In this document: positions 1 through 11,510 of the stretch, one piece after another
Numbering within the stretch: the stretch's first letter is position 1
Layout of the letters: each line of letters begins with the position of its first letter
From: Miscanthus floridulus
Lineage: Eukaryota; Streptophyta; Magnoliopsida; Poales; Poaceae
Assembly: GCF_019320115.1 (NCBI RefSeq)
Contig: NC_089584.1
Span: 73,625,533-73,689,532 of the forward strand
Direction: 5' to 3'
Length of the DNA stretch: 64,000 bases
Translations under genes and position numbers: made by a program
Notes under the pieces: generated by a model
What the model was told of the DNA's origin: nothing
The model's input: the letters and a program-made list of their open reading frames with translations, nothing else
The model's database searches: none

Positions 1-371
1 ATGTAATACCAGTGTTTGGGGAATTGCCACCATACCATTAGTGAAATTGCACTTTTGCCAACACTCCATCGAGTGTGTCTATGACACTCGGGACCAGGCT
101 GCCAACTATCATAGTGATAGATCTACGCCATTTTGCCAATGTAGGTTTAGAGTTTTCTTTTTTGGCAAATTTTCCTTAGTTTAAATTGACACCTTTATCC
201 AAAAGAATATCTCTGTCGATTTCAGCAAAATTCAGACAAAAAAAGAAACAACCTGGAGTTTGATATGGAATGATTGAGAAATTTTTGGAGAGCCAAAATC
301 CTAACAAAGAAAAATTGTAACGGAAAAAGAGAGCATAAGATAGGTGCTTCATATATTCACATATACTAAAT

Positions 372-525
372 CAAGGTTATCAAGTCATCCGACTAACCAC
401 AATTAGTCGGGCTTATTGGTGCCATGCAATCAGTTATGCACTACGATTAGTCCCAATTAGTCACGATTCGTCGACCTGATCGGTGCCATAGCGACTAGGG
501 TCAATTAGACGAGTTGAAAACATTG
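372..525. mobile_element. hAT-type MITE, 154 bp, with 8-bp target duplication
   Basis: The element begins CAAGGTTATCAAG and ends CTTGATAACCTTG-like in inverted, degenerate form (GTTGAAAACATTG). It is flanked by identical 8-bp direct repeats TACTAAAT (364-371 and 526-533). The interior has several copies of the word ATTAGTCG and its complement, as subterminal transposase-binding repeats often look. An 8-bp duplication is the hAT signature. It lies in the last visible intron of the protease gene and has no coding capacity. Confidence 0.85.
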
Positions 526-751
526 TACTAAATTTAGTGATTGTTTTTCATATTGATTACCAATGGCCAACATGATATTACAAATTACAAAAGTATTTTA
601 TTTTAAAAATTATCATGTAGTTTATGCAAAAGGGGTGAAAGGAAAAAGAAGGCACTGAAGCCACTTTTAAGTGCTATAAGCTGGAACCAAGTTGAACCCA
701 TGCAATTGGTGAATTAAACGTTGCTCCGCTAGGAGAGAAATGTCATGTTAC

Positions 752-3649
752 CCCCATTTGGGAAAAAGTACTCATGTGGATACACATGCAGTGCAAGATC
801 ATCCTCAAAATGGAAAGTGATGGTCGGGAATCCATCATCTACACTGCAAGAGAAATGAACACAACAGTTAGAATCATAATCATAGTAAGAGAATATAATT
901 TGTGGGCTGGTGATTCATCTTTGTGCCAATTCAAATGAAACAGAGCAAGTATGAAGGGACCATGAAAGAAGTATGCGAGGGCATTATCGATATCAGGATT
1001 CAGTAATAATATATTTCATCATGTATGAAGTGCAGCACAGAAGGAATTGCAGGTAATTTAGTACGCTTCCAACTGCAGCTGTATTGTGTAAGCCATACCT
1101 TCCAGGATATTGGAAACACATAAAATCTTGAACGTTATGGAAGACTATATCTTGATGCTTGTTAAATACCTACAATTGGTTGAGAAATATAATATGAAAA
1201 GAAAGGAATATGGTCCTCTGTTATAAGGGACAAACTAGCATAGGATCTTTGTCATACCGCGGCCATTACTTCTTTGAAAACCAATTCTGGAAGGTATGTC
1301 AAGGTAGTACCACTGTCGATTATAGTGCCCTTTTTCTCTCCTGCTTCAAAAACATGAGCTGGGAGCTGTAATGTAGTGCCACCAACATCAATTGACTTAA
1401 GGTTCACATTGTAGTGCGGCCTGGAAAGTAAAATCATGACAGGCTATGAGTACAGTATAAATGAAGTAAAGCGGCTAGCTGCAATGCATCACATCTCAAG
1501 TAGAACTAAAACACTATGTGCCAACAAAATATGCGTTCATATAAAGTATGTAACAATGCCATTGATATGAGGTTTTTTACCAACTCAAAACTTACAAAAA
1601 ACAGTGGTATGTTCAAGAGACCATGGACAAAAAGGAACATGAAGTTTACAAAAAACAGTGGCACTAGCACAACAGCATTGGTGAAGCATCTGTTTGTAGC
1701 AAGGCACAGATGCCAGTGAGAGAACATTTATCCACTGAGCAGAAGTTTTAATGTGCATATATCTTTCTTTCCTTCGCACATGCAATTTTGTCAAATCTTA
1801 TTCCACACTTATTAAGTGTCCAGTTCTCATATCCTTTTGTCCTTGTTAGTTGGATACTAAGCAAGTAAGCAACATGCCTAACCAATAGTTATCACTTGTC
1901 AGAATTAGCTCTGCAGTCGGCTATCTTGTGAGGGCTCTGATGAAATAGTAACACGTCAGTTGCCCACCATTTTTTTATCGAACTCGCAGTAAGTTGCCGA
2001 CCATTTGATAGAAATAGAACAAGTACAGCAACAACAGGTCTTTAGGGTTGAGAGTGCGATGGTTTCATTTTTTTATTTTGTTTGATTTGAGGTTCATGTT
2101 CCAATCCTAGTGAACTGGTGACTTAGTGATTAATCAAAGTTAACAGCTATGAACAATTAGCAAAAATATTATATGACCAGTGAAACTGAAATGTGGTTCA
2201 CCCATGAGTGTAATGCAACCAAAAGGATAATTAGTACGACAAGGTACATACATGTCAGCTACCAATGGTGTTGTTTTCACTTTTGGCTGAACCACATTTC
2301 CAATAGCAAAAATTCCACCACCTTTTATGGTATCCAAGCAATGAGCAAATATCTTCTTCACTTTACCAGCAGCAGCTAGCTGTGATAACATTGACGTATT
2401 TGCCTGACCAAAACCAAGAATTCCATCAAGGGCTTGGTTTGAGCTTCCCAAATCCCCACCTTGCTGAGCACCACACCTACAAAGGAAAGAAGAATCATGT
2501 ATCCCCACTTAACACTTCAGCACTATTAACAAATGCAAATCGTTAATGCTTGTTTCCTACTCAGTTCTTCTATTGCAATATGATAAAGAGCGTGGGATGC
2601 ATAATAAACCCCACAGCAGGGTTAATGCTTTCTCTGTTACCTATCGTTTCAATGAAGTAATAGCCTGGATCAGGGCCAAGAATACAACTTCATTATCTCA
2701 TACTGGGATAAAAAAATCTCATCCTAATAAAAGAACAACTATCATCGTGGCGATGGTCAAGGATCATGCTAATCTTTTCAGGCAACAAAATAGCCCATCA
2801 TGAATGTTGTCCAACAAAAAAAGATTGCAATGTGATAAACTGACATGACCTGACTCACCCGAACGTGACACTGGCATTGCCTGGCTGTGTCTGCCCATCC
2901 CCAGTCACCTGATCAAACTGCAGCGCATCAGTGACGAAGAACCCAGTAGTTGAGCTACCATCACCGTACATGACGCTGTACTCGCAGGGCACATTGGCAG
3001 TGCACCCCGGCAGCTTTCCCCCATAGGTGGCCGCGCAGAATCCCTGATCACAGGACACCGTGCTCCCGCTCGAGGACGCCTTGGGGTCATAGAACGTCAA
3101 GTCTAACTGCAGAGAGATTTCACATCAAAATGGACACGGCTGAACTAATATGATAAAAAGTGGGAAACGGTACCCCGAGTCCGCTCTTGCGGGGGCATTT
3201 TTCGCAGGAGATGCAGTTAACCCAGAGGATGTCGCTGCCAGTGTCGACCTGGACGTAGTAGCGCTTGGGCGGCGTCCCAAGCTTGATCTCCGTGAAGTAG
3301 AGCCTGCGCGCGGACCGGCCCAATAATCCCCACAACCAAATAAGCACCCCACAGGGAAATCTCCCAAAATAAAGAAGCTAGCAAGGGCCGGCACGTACCC
3401 GGTGTCAGTGGGGAGTCCGAGACCGCCGAGCGGGAGGTCGGCAGCTGCAAGGAGGCGGCCATGGCGGTGACCGTCGTGGACACGAAGAGCGCTGATGTTG
3501 GCGCCGGCGTCCGCTCCAACTCCGGAGGGAAACTTGCGGCGCACCTGGAAGACGCTGCCAGCAGCGGCGCCTGGGGCGGAGCCGGCCGCCAGCAGCAGCA
3601 GCGTGGCTAGGAGGAGGAGGGCGGCAAGCCGAGGCGGAGGCGGGGCCAT
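752..3649 (-). CDS. Pepsin-like aspartic protease (family A1), 3' end outside window
   Basis: Secreted or membrane-anchored plant aspartic protease of the A36/A39-like group. Seven GT-AG exons on the minus strand join in one frame: 3649-3399, 3303-3174, 3106-2859, 2476-2252, 1420-1258, 1169-1099 and 843-752, giving 393 codons so far. The start is the ATG at 3649, followed by a proline run and a leucine-rich signal peptide (about residues 1-30). The first catalytic Asp lies in DTGSDILWVNC (D104) and the second in DSGTTLTYLP (D320). The conserved flap-side Tyr is in the exon at 3106-2859 (VMYGDGSSTTG), and cysteines expected to pair are present. Members of this group often end in a GPI-anchor or hydrophobic tail, but the final exon or exons lie left of base 1, so that cannot be seen. 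No stop or frameshift interrupts the visible exons. It is head to head with UTP20, with 693 bp between start codons. Family assignment is sure; the exact subgroup is less so. Confidence 0.93.
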
Positions 3650-4342
3650 GGATTATTCGTGGTAGCAGACGGCAATTCGAAAGGCGCCTGCACGCAGGGT
3701 AGCAAGTAGCAACATTAATAATTGCGGAAGCGGTCGGGCTTCGGGCGGCGGGAGGCCGGCTACTTTTCGTGTCCTCCCCCGCCGGCCGCTGCTCCTCCTC
3801 GCCGCGGCCTCCTCGCCTCGGAGCGGAGGCGTTTGAGTGGGGACTGAGGACAAGCAAGGCACCGGAAAACGGGGAGGAAAGCTGGTCGGCGGACAGCTAG
3901 TGGGGAGTGGGGACAGCCATCATGGTCGGGCGGGTTTCTGTTTCAGGTTGGGCCGTGGAGAACCTGGTGGTGAAAATCTCAGCCCAAGGCCTTGAGGCCT
4001 GAGCCTGCCCGTGGCCGGACACGACTCAAAAAGCCTGCCCGTGGCCCGACCCAACCCAACGACCTGGTTGACCCGATGGCCGGCCCTAGGATGCTGTGCT
4101 CGCCGAGCTTATGGTGGACTGGTGGGCTGGTTCCTGCCGCTGTAGTCGTCGTGAAGAATCACTCGTCCGTCCCAGTCATCCGTCACCGCCTCTCCCTCAA
4201 AACCCTACGCCGCAAGCAAAACTCTGCTCCTCGCCTGAACCCGCGCCGCGAGCCCCCGGACCCGGATGTTGTTCCGCTTCCGCCCGCCCCCCTCGTAGGC
4301 CACCGCCTCCTTTAGCGCCGCCGCCCCACCTCGCCGGCGGCC
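3650..4342. promoter_or_regulatory. Shared divergent promoter region between protease and UTP20
   Basis: These 693 bp separate the two start codons. The stretch is GC-rich near both genes and has no clear TATA box on either side that I would commit to. Open frames here (for example 3405-3857 on the minus strand) are composition artefacts. It is the only place the two promoters and 5' UTRs can lie unless UTRs are spliced. Confidence 0.5.
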
Positions 4343-4818
4343 ATGGCGACCCCGTCTTACGCGGCGGTGAAGTGCCTCAACACGTCCTCGTCCAGCCGCA
4401 AGCGCTTCTCGGTACGCCTCTTCTCCAACTGCTGTTTCGCTGACACCGAATCCAGGTCGCGGAAGAGTTTTATGGATGCTAATGGGCTCTGTGTTTCCTT
4501 CCGCAGTTCAAGAGCTTCTCGCAGCGGGTGGAGGAGATCGACATCGATGTGTACCGCAGCCTCCACACGCTGAAGGCGGAGCCGTCCAGCGGGTCCTCCT
4601 TCCTCGACGCAATTGTGGAGTGGAGGGTATGCGACTTTTTTTTTTTTTGCTTCGTTTATTTATTTCAATCTTTGCTATCCTTAAATCCACTTTGGAAGTA
4701 ACAAAAGGGAGCTTAATTTGGTGCTTAGAGCATCAGAAAGAGTTTAATTACCTTAATCATTGCTTGCTGTACTGTCCTGTGTGTTATATTGTGTAATCTA
4801 GTCAGGATTACATCCAAG

Positions 4819-6422
4819 CAAAGTTTTGCTAGGCGCTAGGCAATGACCCTTAGCCTAGCGACTAGTCCAGCCTAGGCTAGCCTAGGCGATGCTAGGCGTT
4901 TTTCTAGGCATTTTGCCGATTTATATTTATATATCAATATATAATATATACATTTATAGCACAAATCATGAATAATTTAGATAAAAAATAGGGAAGGACC
5001 AGTAGACATACCTTAGGTTCTTTGTCCTTAGTTGCAGTTGATACACTACTGATCACTGAATTTCCTGCAGCACTGCTGCAATAGAAGTGGACAACACTTT
5101 TAGATGCAATTGGGCATCAATACAAGTGATACAAAAAATAGGAAATAGCAAGTTAGGTACTTATCTGAGGTCTGAGCCTTCTCCCATCCATTATCAGCAT
5201 TTCAGCAGCTGATATGTTTGCAAACAGACAAAGCAGGGGAAGGAAACAGAGGAGACCGACTGTATATGTTTGCAAACAGACAAAGCAGGGGAAGGAAACA
5301 GAGGAGCAGGGGAGGAGGACATACAGACCTTGGGAGGAGACCGGCGGGGAGGAGCTTTTGGCGACGAAGATGAAGAGACCGGCGAGGAATAGCCCCCAGC
5401 AAGGTGTTGCTTGAACCTTTTAATGCCTACAGGGACAATCTTTTTGCGGAAAATACATTGGATGAACTCTTTCTTCCCTATGTCTGGCCAAAACCCATAT
5501 TTCCATCCAGGATCTGATGATTTTGCCTTCCTCTTCTTATCTTCAGCCATGACAGCAAGATCTGGCGGCAATTTAGCTATCGCTTGAGCTATCAGAGATG
5601 CTTCAGTTGGAGCAGCTGACAACGCTGAGGCAGCCCCTCCTGAGACAGCTTCATTCTCAGGTAGAATTACCTCAACAACTGCACGCCGTTGAGCATCCTC
5701 TGCAGAGCGACACGGCCACACAAATGTGTCACAAATTGGTGGCAACATGCAATACACAGCAGCAGAGTAGCAGATATAGACAATAACCTTCAGAGGAGGC
5801 AGAGTGGTGGCTCATCTTGATGCTTGAGGCCTCCCGCGTCCGTCCTCAAGGCGTCGAGGAAGGAGCTCAGAGCGACAGAGCCTCAGAGGCGGGCGGAGCT
5901 ACTGGGTCCCGGCAGGGGAGGAGACAGGAGCGGGCGGAGGTGGAGGCGCGGGCGGAGGTGTTGGCGGAGGTGGAGGCGGGACGGAGCTACGGACACTGGC
6001 AAGAGGCGCGGACGGAGCTGCGGACGCCGGCGAGGGAGATCCAGAGAGGCAGGTCGCAGGCGAAGGAGACGCGGGCGGAGGTGCCGGCGGCTGCAAGAGA
6101 GTGCAAGAGAGAGCAGAGCCAGAGCGGGAGCTGGAAATGTGTGGCGGCTACACTCCACTAGGTCACTCACTCACTCCTCTTCTTCTTACCCTAATGGGCC
6201 AGCTAAAGGTGGGCCAAATTCTTTAGCTAGGCCGAATTCTCCCTACCCAACTAGTCGTCCGGCTAGCCTGATCGGACGACTAATCGTGATTAGTCGCAAC
6301 TTATCGGACGATAAGGTTTCTAATCGGCCTAAACTAATCGAGGGCCCTTATCGAGCACCTAGTTACGATAAGGACGACTAATCACGATTAATCGCGATTA
6401 GTCGTCTGATCTGAAAACACTG
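4819..6422 (-). mobile_element. Degenerate hAT element in UTP20 intron 2
   Basis: The right end reads CTGAAAACACTG, the inverse of the CA..TGTTTTCA ends of hAT elements, and is preceded by many ATTAGTCG/CGACTAAT words like those in the MITE at 372-525. The left end (CAAAGTTTTGCTAGGC) is followed by CCTAGGC repeats and does not match the right end well. No convincing 8-bp duplication was found, so the left boundary is approximate and two elements may be fused here. Inside is a transposase N-terminal exon on the minus strand and a GC-rich stretch (5820-6140) without recognisable coding content. Confidence 0.6.
5386..5757 (-). pseudogene. hAT transposase N-terminal (BED zinc finger) fragment
   Basis: The minus-strand reading has an acidic or alanine-rich lead, then MAEDKKRK and a stretch of the type DPGWKYGFWPDIGKKEF followed by IKRFKQHLAGG. 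That order is typical of the BED-type N-terminus of plant hAT transposases. In that family the finger starts C-x2-C; here the second Cys is Arg (CIFRKK), so zinc binding is probably lost. No RNase-H-like catalytic core or dimerisation domain is present anywhere nearby, so this is a non-autonomous remnant. Confidence 0.65.
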
Positions 6423-7355
6423 GTGCTAAAGGTCCAACACATGCACCAGCGCAACTCTCTCGGTCTTGTGATGGAGTTAAGAGCATGATATAGGCTGAGC
6501 AGTTTCAGGAGATGCATGAAGTGGGCTGCGTGGGGGCATATCTGGAAGGAGTTTTGAGTTAAATTATTGCTAGTTTTCTGGTGCCGAAAGATGCACTAGC
6601 AGGTCTCGCTTGGGATAGTGATGGAAGTTAGGGCTTGAAGTAGACCAAGCACAACTGCAGAGGCATGTCTTGTGCCCAGCATGAGCACATCTAGAAGGGT
6701 TTTTTTGATTATATCTAGGCCATGTGGGAACTTGGTTCTTTCTATTGCAAATAGATTAGTTATAGTTATAGGCAATTATTTAAAACTTCTTTCTTTTGTT
6801 CCATTTCTTATGTGAATCCAGGAGCTCAATACTGCAGAGGATTTCATCTCATTTTATGACGAGATGATACCATTGGTACAGACACTGCCTCAAATTGTCT
6901 TGCACCGTGAAAAGCTCTTTTCCGCACTTCTACAAAGGGTAAACATGAGTGCAAGATTGTCCCTGGAGCCAATACTCATGTAAGTATATCACAGATTCAT
7001 GCACTTAGTGAAAATGTGATGACTTCAGCTCTTCTTCGCATAGTACTAAATGTGTTATATGCTGTCATTGCCTTTCCTTATTTGTCTAACCTACATATGC
7101 GAATGATGCATGATTACTCAAGTTTAGGGTTTGTGTAACAATTTTGAAAAACTATCTGTACAATATAATAAGAATAAAAATTGGAAATGAAGTCAATTTT
7201 GTCATTCTTCATATCTGATCATCTGACAAAACTTGCTGTGCAGGAGATTGTTCTGTTGGTCTGTAAATGGAACCTGCCTATGTCTGTACTTAGTTGTAGA
7301 TGTTTTGTTATATCTTTGTTGGAATGGCTACTGGATCAGCATACAACCTTTAAGC

Positions 7356-7527
7356 AACCTTAATACTAGGCGATCCCATATTTTATTGCTCTCGACAATT
7401 GTTTTTTGTGTAAGGAGGCACGGGGAGTTGAAGAGCCTCAGAACCTTAATACTAGGCGATCCCATATTTTATTGCTCTCGACAATTGTTTTTTGTGTAAG
7501 GAGGCACGGGGAGTTGAAGAGCCTCAG
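7356..7527. repeat. 86-bp perfect tandem duplication in a UTP20 intron
   Basis: Bases 7356-7441 and 7442-7527 look identical by eye, beginning AACCTTAATACTAGGCG and ending GAGCCTCAG. The copy sits mid-intron between exons 3 and 4 and does not touch a splice site. Perfect identity suggests a recent event or an assembly artefact. Confidence 0.9.
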
Positions 7528-8722
7528 TTTATTGTCTGACCCTTGGTTGCACACATGCCCTATTTTCTGTGTTGTTCTATTGTAACTACTCAGCTCTATT
7601 TTGCCTATTGCAATCCTTTGTTTTGAATTAAATGTACTTCTATTGAGTAATGGGCTCCAGTACGTTGTAGCATCAGAATTTCAGTTTCACTAGGTCACTA
7701 GTGGAATCCTACTTTATGTTTAATATTCAATGGCTCATGTTTGGTTTGTGATGATTTAACAACTATTGGATGTCTAACTCATTTCTTTTTGACATGCAGG
7801 TTGATTGCAGCTCTCTCCAGGGATATTCTAGAAGATTTTTTGCCGTGAGTTTCGGAGCTCCAATTCAATAAGTTACTATAAGGCTACTCAGCATGGTTGT
7901 TAGTCTGTAGCATTATAGTGTTGTGTAGGCCCTGGTCCTTATGTCTTGCTTGTTTTGTTTTTTGTCATCTCAAAGATGATTGCATTGATCTATTTTTCCC
8001 CAATGACCTAAATTAAATCAACCTAAAAGGATTATAATCTCTATTGTTCTGCTGCAAGAGTTGACTGAGACCTTATTTTCATACAGAATGAGAGGTTTCA
8101 GAGGCCCTTATCCTCGTTAGTTATGCTTGACCTTCTTTTCTATTTTTTATTGATTACAGCTTTTTAGGAAGACATGCTAGTGCCCTTTTAGCTCTCCTTA
8201 ATGATGGAGGTGATCGTGACCCCGAAATCCTGGAGCAGGTTGGTCTGCTTATTGTGATTCATAAGTCTTGCTTGCAGTTAAGTAGCAGAAGTCATATGTT
8301 CTGTTGTATTTCAGGTCTTCACATCCTGGTCGTATATAATGATGTACTTGCAAAAGTATCTAGTGAAAGATACTGTCCAAATTCTTAGGTGAGTTTGCAT
8401 CTTCAAAAATGAGGCCTATGTATGCTATTGGCTCAAACCTTGTTTAATGGCCTTTGCCCCCATGATTAGATAAACCAATTGCGTTTGTTGTTATCCAATA
8501 TAAAATCAGTTGCCTTTGGTGATAATTTGATATCCAAATTCAGCTATCTAACTGACTGCCAAGTCTTTATCATTGTTGAAGGATCACAGCAGCGTTGAGA
8601 TATTTCCCAAAGGACTATGTTAAAGAATTTATGGCAGAATCTGTATCATTTTTGCTGAGGAATGCGCCTAATAATCATCTAACGCAAGGTATTTTTCTTT
8701 TCTCACTTATGTTCTTTTACTG

Positions 8723-8749
8723 TATATATATATATATATATATATATAT
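8723..8749. repeat. (TA)n microsatellite
   Basis: About 13 uninterrupted TA units lie just downstream of the UTP20 exon ending at 8688. They are intronic. Confidence 0.95.
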
Positions 8750-9470
8750 GCTTCTGAAAGGTATGGGTCTTTTTTGTTTTCCTCAACTTTTGGTGTTGGT
8801 TTCAATAATGCTATGGAGCCACTAGCTTTTCATATTTAGTCCAAAATTAACCTTTGTGGTATCTGGCTGTGGGCTCAACTTAAACATTATCTCCATTGTG
8901 AATTGCTCAAAGATATGACATAGTTTTTGTGTAAGTATTCATTCTAGCTAAGCCTGAAACTTAGGTCTCAGAGGACCAACTGAAAGTTGTGGGAGTAAAA
9001 TAATAGATAAAGATGGAGACTTAAAGGGAATCTCCATTTATTTTCATTTCAATTCTACTAAATTGGTTCCTTTTTGTGTTTTTTTTTTCTGTCTGGCCTG
9101 TTATCTATTCTCAATTGGAAGATGAGTTTGATGAGGCACACTGCTTACACTGTGGTTCAGTTTCAAATCATTTGTATAATGAGGTTTACTAATTTTCTGA
9201 CTTCAAATATTGAAAAAAGGCAGATTTCCCACTACATTCAAGTGCTTTTGATGATTTGCTCTCAGTTGTCTCACTTAGGCCCCAGGACACACATCCATTC
9301 AAGTACTAATGAATGGAGTTTTAACTGTGCAGATTGGTGTTTTCCTTTTTTCCACTGGCTTCCTATCTTTCGCAACTATGCAATGTTTTCTGTTTGCTGA
9401 GGCAGAAACCTTTTAACATAGGGAGAACTGGGTTTTCCATATAAAGCTGTGTTATGTAGCTTCATCACTA

Positions 9471-9617
9471 CTCCCTTCGTTCCAAATTGTAAGTTGTTTT
9501 GGCTTTTCTAGGTACATAGCTTTTGCTACGCACCTAGATATACATTATGTCTAGTTGCATACTAGAAGCTATGTATCTAGAAAAGCCGGAACAACTTACA
9601 ATTTGGAACGGAGGGAG
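9471..9617. mobile_element. Stowaway MITE, 147 bp
   Basis: Terminal inverted repeats start CTCCCTTCGTTCCAAATTG and end CAATTTGGAACGGAGGGAG, flanked by the TA duplication (9469-9470, 9618-9619). This is the Tc1/mariner-derived Stowaway form common in grasses. It lies in the UTP20 intron before the exon at 9740. Confidence 0.95.
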
Positions 9618-9949
9618 TACTGGTACTAAAGAGTTTAGACTGAGCTACTAACAATGGTAGTGGGCAGCTAGGCTGTCACGCTTGCTTAAATGAGGTAGCT
9701 AATTTATTTTAACTTGCATTTTTCTTGATTGGTCCTTAGGTCTACTGAAAGTTCTACGTGAGGCTGCTAAACACACACGGATAGACGGGGTGGTCTCTTT
9801 GTTGTGGCATGTCATGAAAGGAACTTCCACAAAGCTACACTCAAAAGCTGGGCAGGTCTTGAAGTTCTTGTTGAGCAAGTCAGTTGTTTCCACTCTCCGT
9901 GATAAATTCCCTGATGGTCAGATAACTTTCTCCGAATGACACTTACTAG

Positions 9950-9986
<37 letters not shown>
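9950..9986. repeat. (TG)n microsatellite
   Basis: About 18 TG units just downstream of the UTP20 exon ending at 9916. They are intronic. Confidence 0.95.
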
Positions 9987-9989
<3 letters not shown>

Positions 9990-11510
9990 ATTGCCCTTAT
10001 GTTCCATATGTTCTACCTATTGCTTGTTTTCATTGGGCCACCTCATTATTAATTATGGTTTAGCTAGATTGATCAGTGCCTCATTATTATAATTCATATA
10101 AGTGAGTTTTTAGCCTCCATGTTTTATCTATTCCATGATGGTCAGATGACTTTCTGCCAAATTCCCAATGACATTTACTATTGTGATTTTCTTAATGTTA
10201 GTTGAACTGTCCTTATGTTTCATTTGTTCCATCATTGCTTGTGTTCATTGGCTCACCTCGTCATGTATCACCATTTAGTTGAATTCATCAGTGCCCCGTC
10301 ATAATTCATAAGTGAGTTTTTAGGCCTCTCCATGTTTCAGAACCACAATGCAAGACCTAACATCATTTTTTTGTGCATAATCATGTCAGGAAAAATCTGT
10401 TTTGAAAGCTGCTCTTTTTTACACTTCTTTCTGTTCTTCAATAATAATCACTGCATAGTACAAAATGCAGGGTCTTCTACTATTCATGAGGTCATGACAG
10501 GGTTGATTCAAAGATTATGCGATGAAGTGGATCCAAAAGAATTACCATTGATGTATACCTGTTTATTTGAAGAAATCAACTGCTGTCTTAAGGATGGCTG
10601 TTTGGAGCATTTGAAGTGCTTGATTGATTTTCTTGCATTTGCTTTACAGAAGAAGCAAAGCAATGTATTCGGTCAGTTTACCAATTCGTTGTCGTTATTC
10701 TTTCACTGCTTGAATTCATTGTTAGTTCAGATTAGATGATTAGTAGATTCTTCTCTATTTTACCAGATAAGGTGAAGATGATTAAATTTGTTGAGTTGCT
10801 GGTTAGTAGATATGTGTTGCCTGGTAGCAACATAACAGAAGCTTCTTCATCTGAGGTTCTTGGAAGTATTCTTGACTTTCTGCTTTCTGTTTTGGATGTT
10901 CCAACCATTTCTGGCAATTTGTCCATCGTATCACCTTTCTATGCTCCAGTGTTCAAATTAACAAATCCGAGGTAAATTTTCTCATGCTGATGGTGTTTGT
11001 TTACTTTGTTAACTCCTGGACATTTTGCTTCTTACCAAATGGTAGTGATCTAACACCTAACACTGATTTCAACTCTGTATCCAGTGTGATTGTCTTTATA
11101 AGGAAACTTTTGGCGACAGGTCCTCAAGTTACACAGCATTTTGAAAGTCAGATATTGAGGTATGTAATATATTTTCTTATATTCCTTAAAAGAATTGTTA
11201 TGTCTATTCACGATTCACATTTCACACACAAAAGGTTTGACCATGCAATTTTATGCCTTGTAGTGCAATGGATAATTTCATTGCAAGTTCACCCGAGGAT
11301 GTTATCTTTATCCTTCTAAATTTCTTTAAAGGATCAAAGAAGCAAATATTTCTTCGTGGCACTGATGGAAATCATCTGGATTCAGTGGAGAAAACTTACA
11401 AGTTCTTTGAATCAAAATTTTCTTTCTGGATAGAGTTATTAGATGATACAGCCGGCACTGGTAATCGATCTAGTAATAATCAGGTCAGTGAAAAGGAAGC
11501 TGCCTTTGCC

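Noticed and set aside
3405..3862. Open frames upstream of the protease
   Set aside because: They lie in the promoter/5' UTR and overlap exon 1 out of frame.
5824..6381. Plus-strand Arg-rich open frame
   Set aside because: GC-rich repeat sequence inside the hAT remnant; no recognisable protein.
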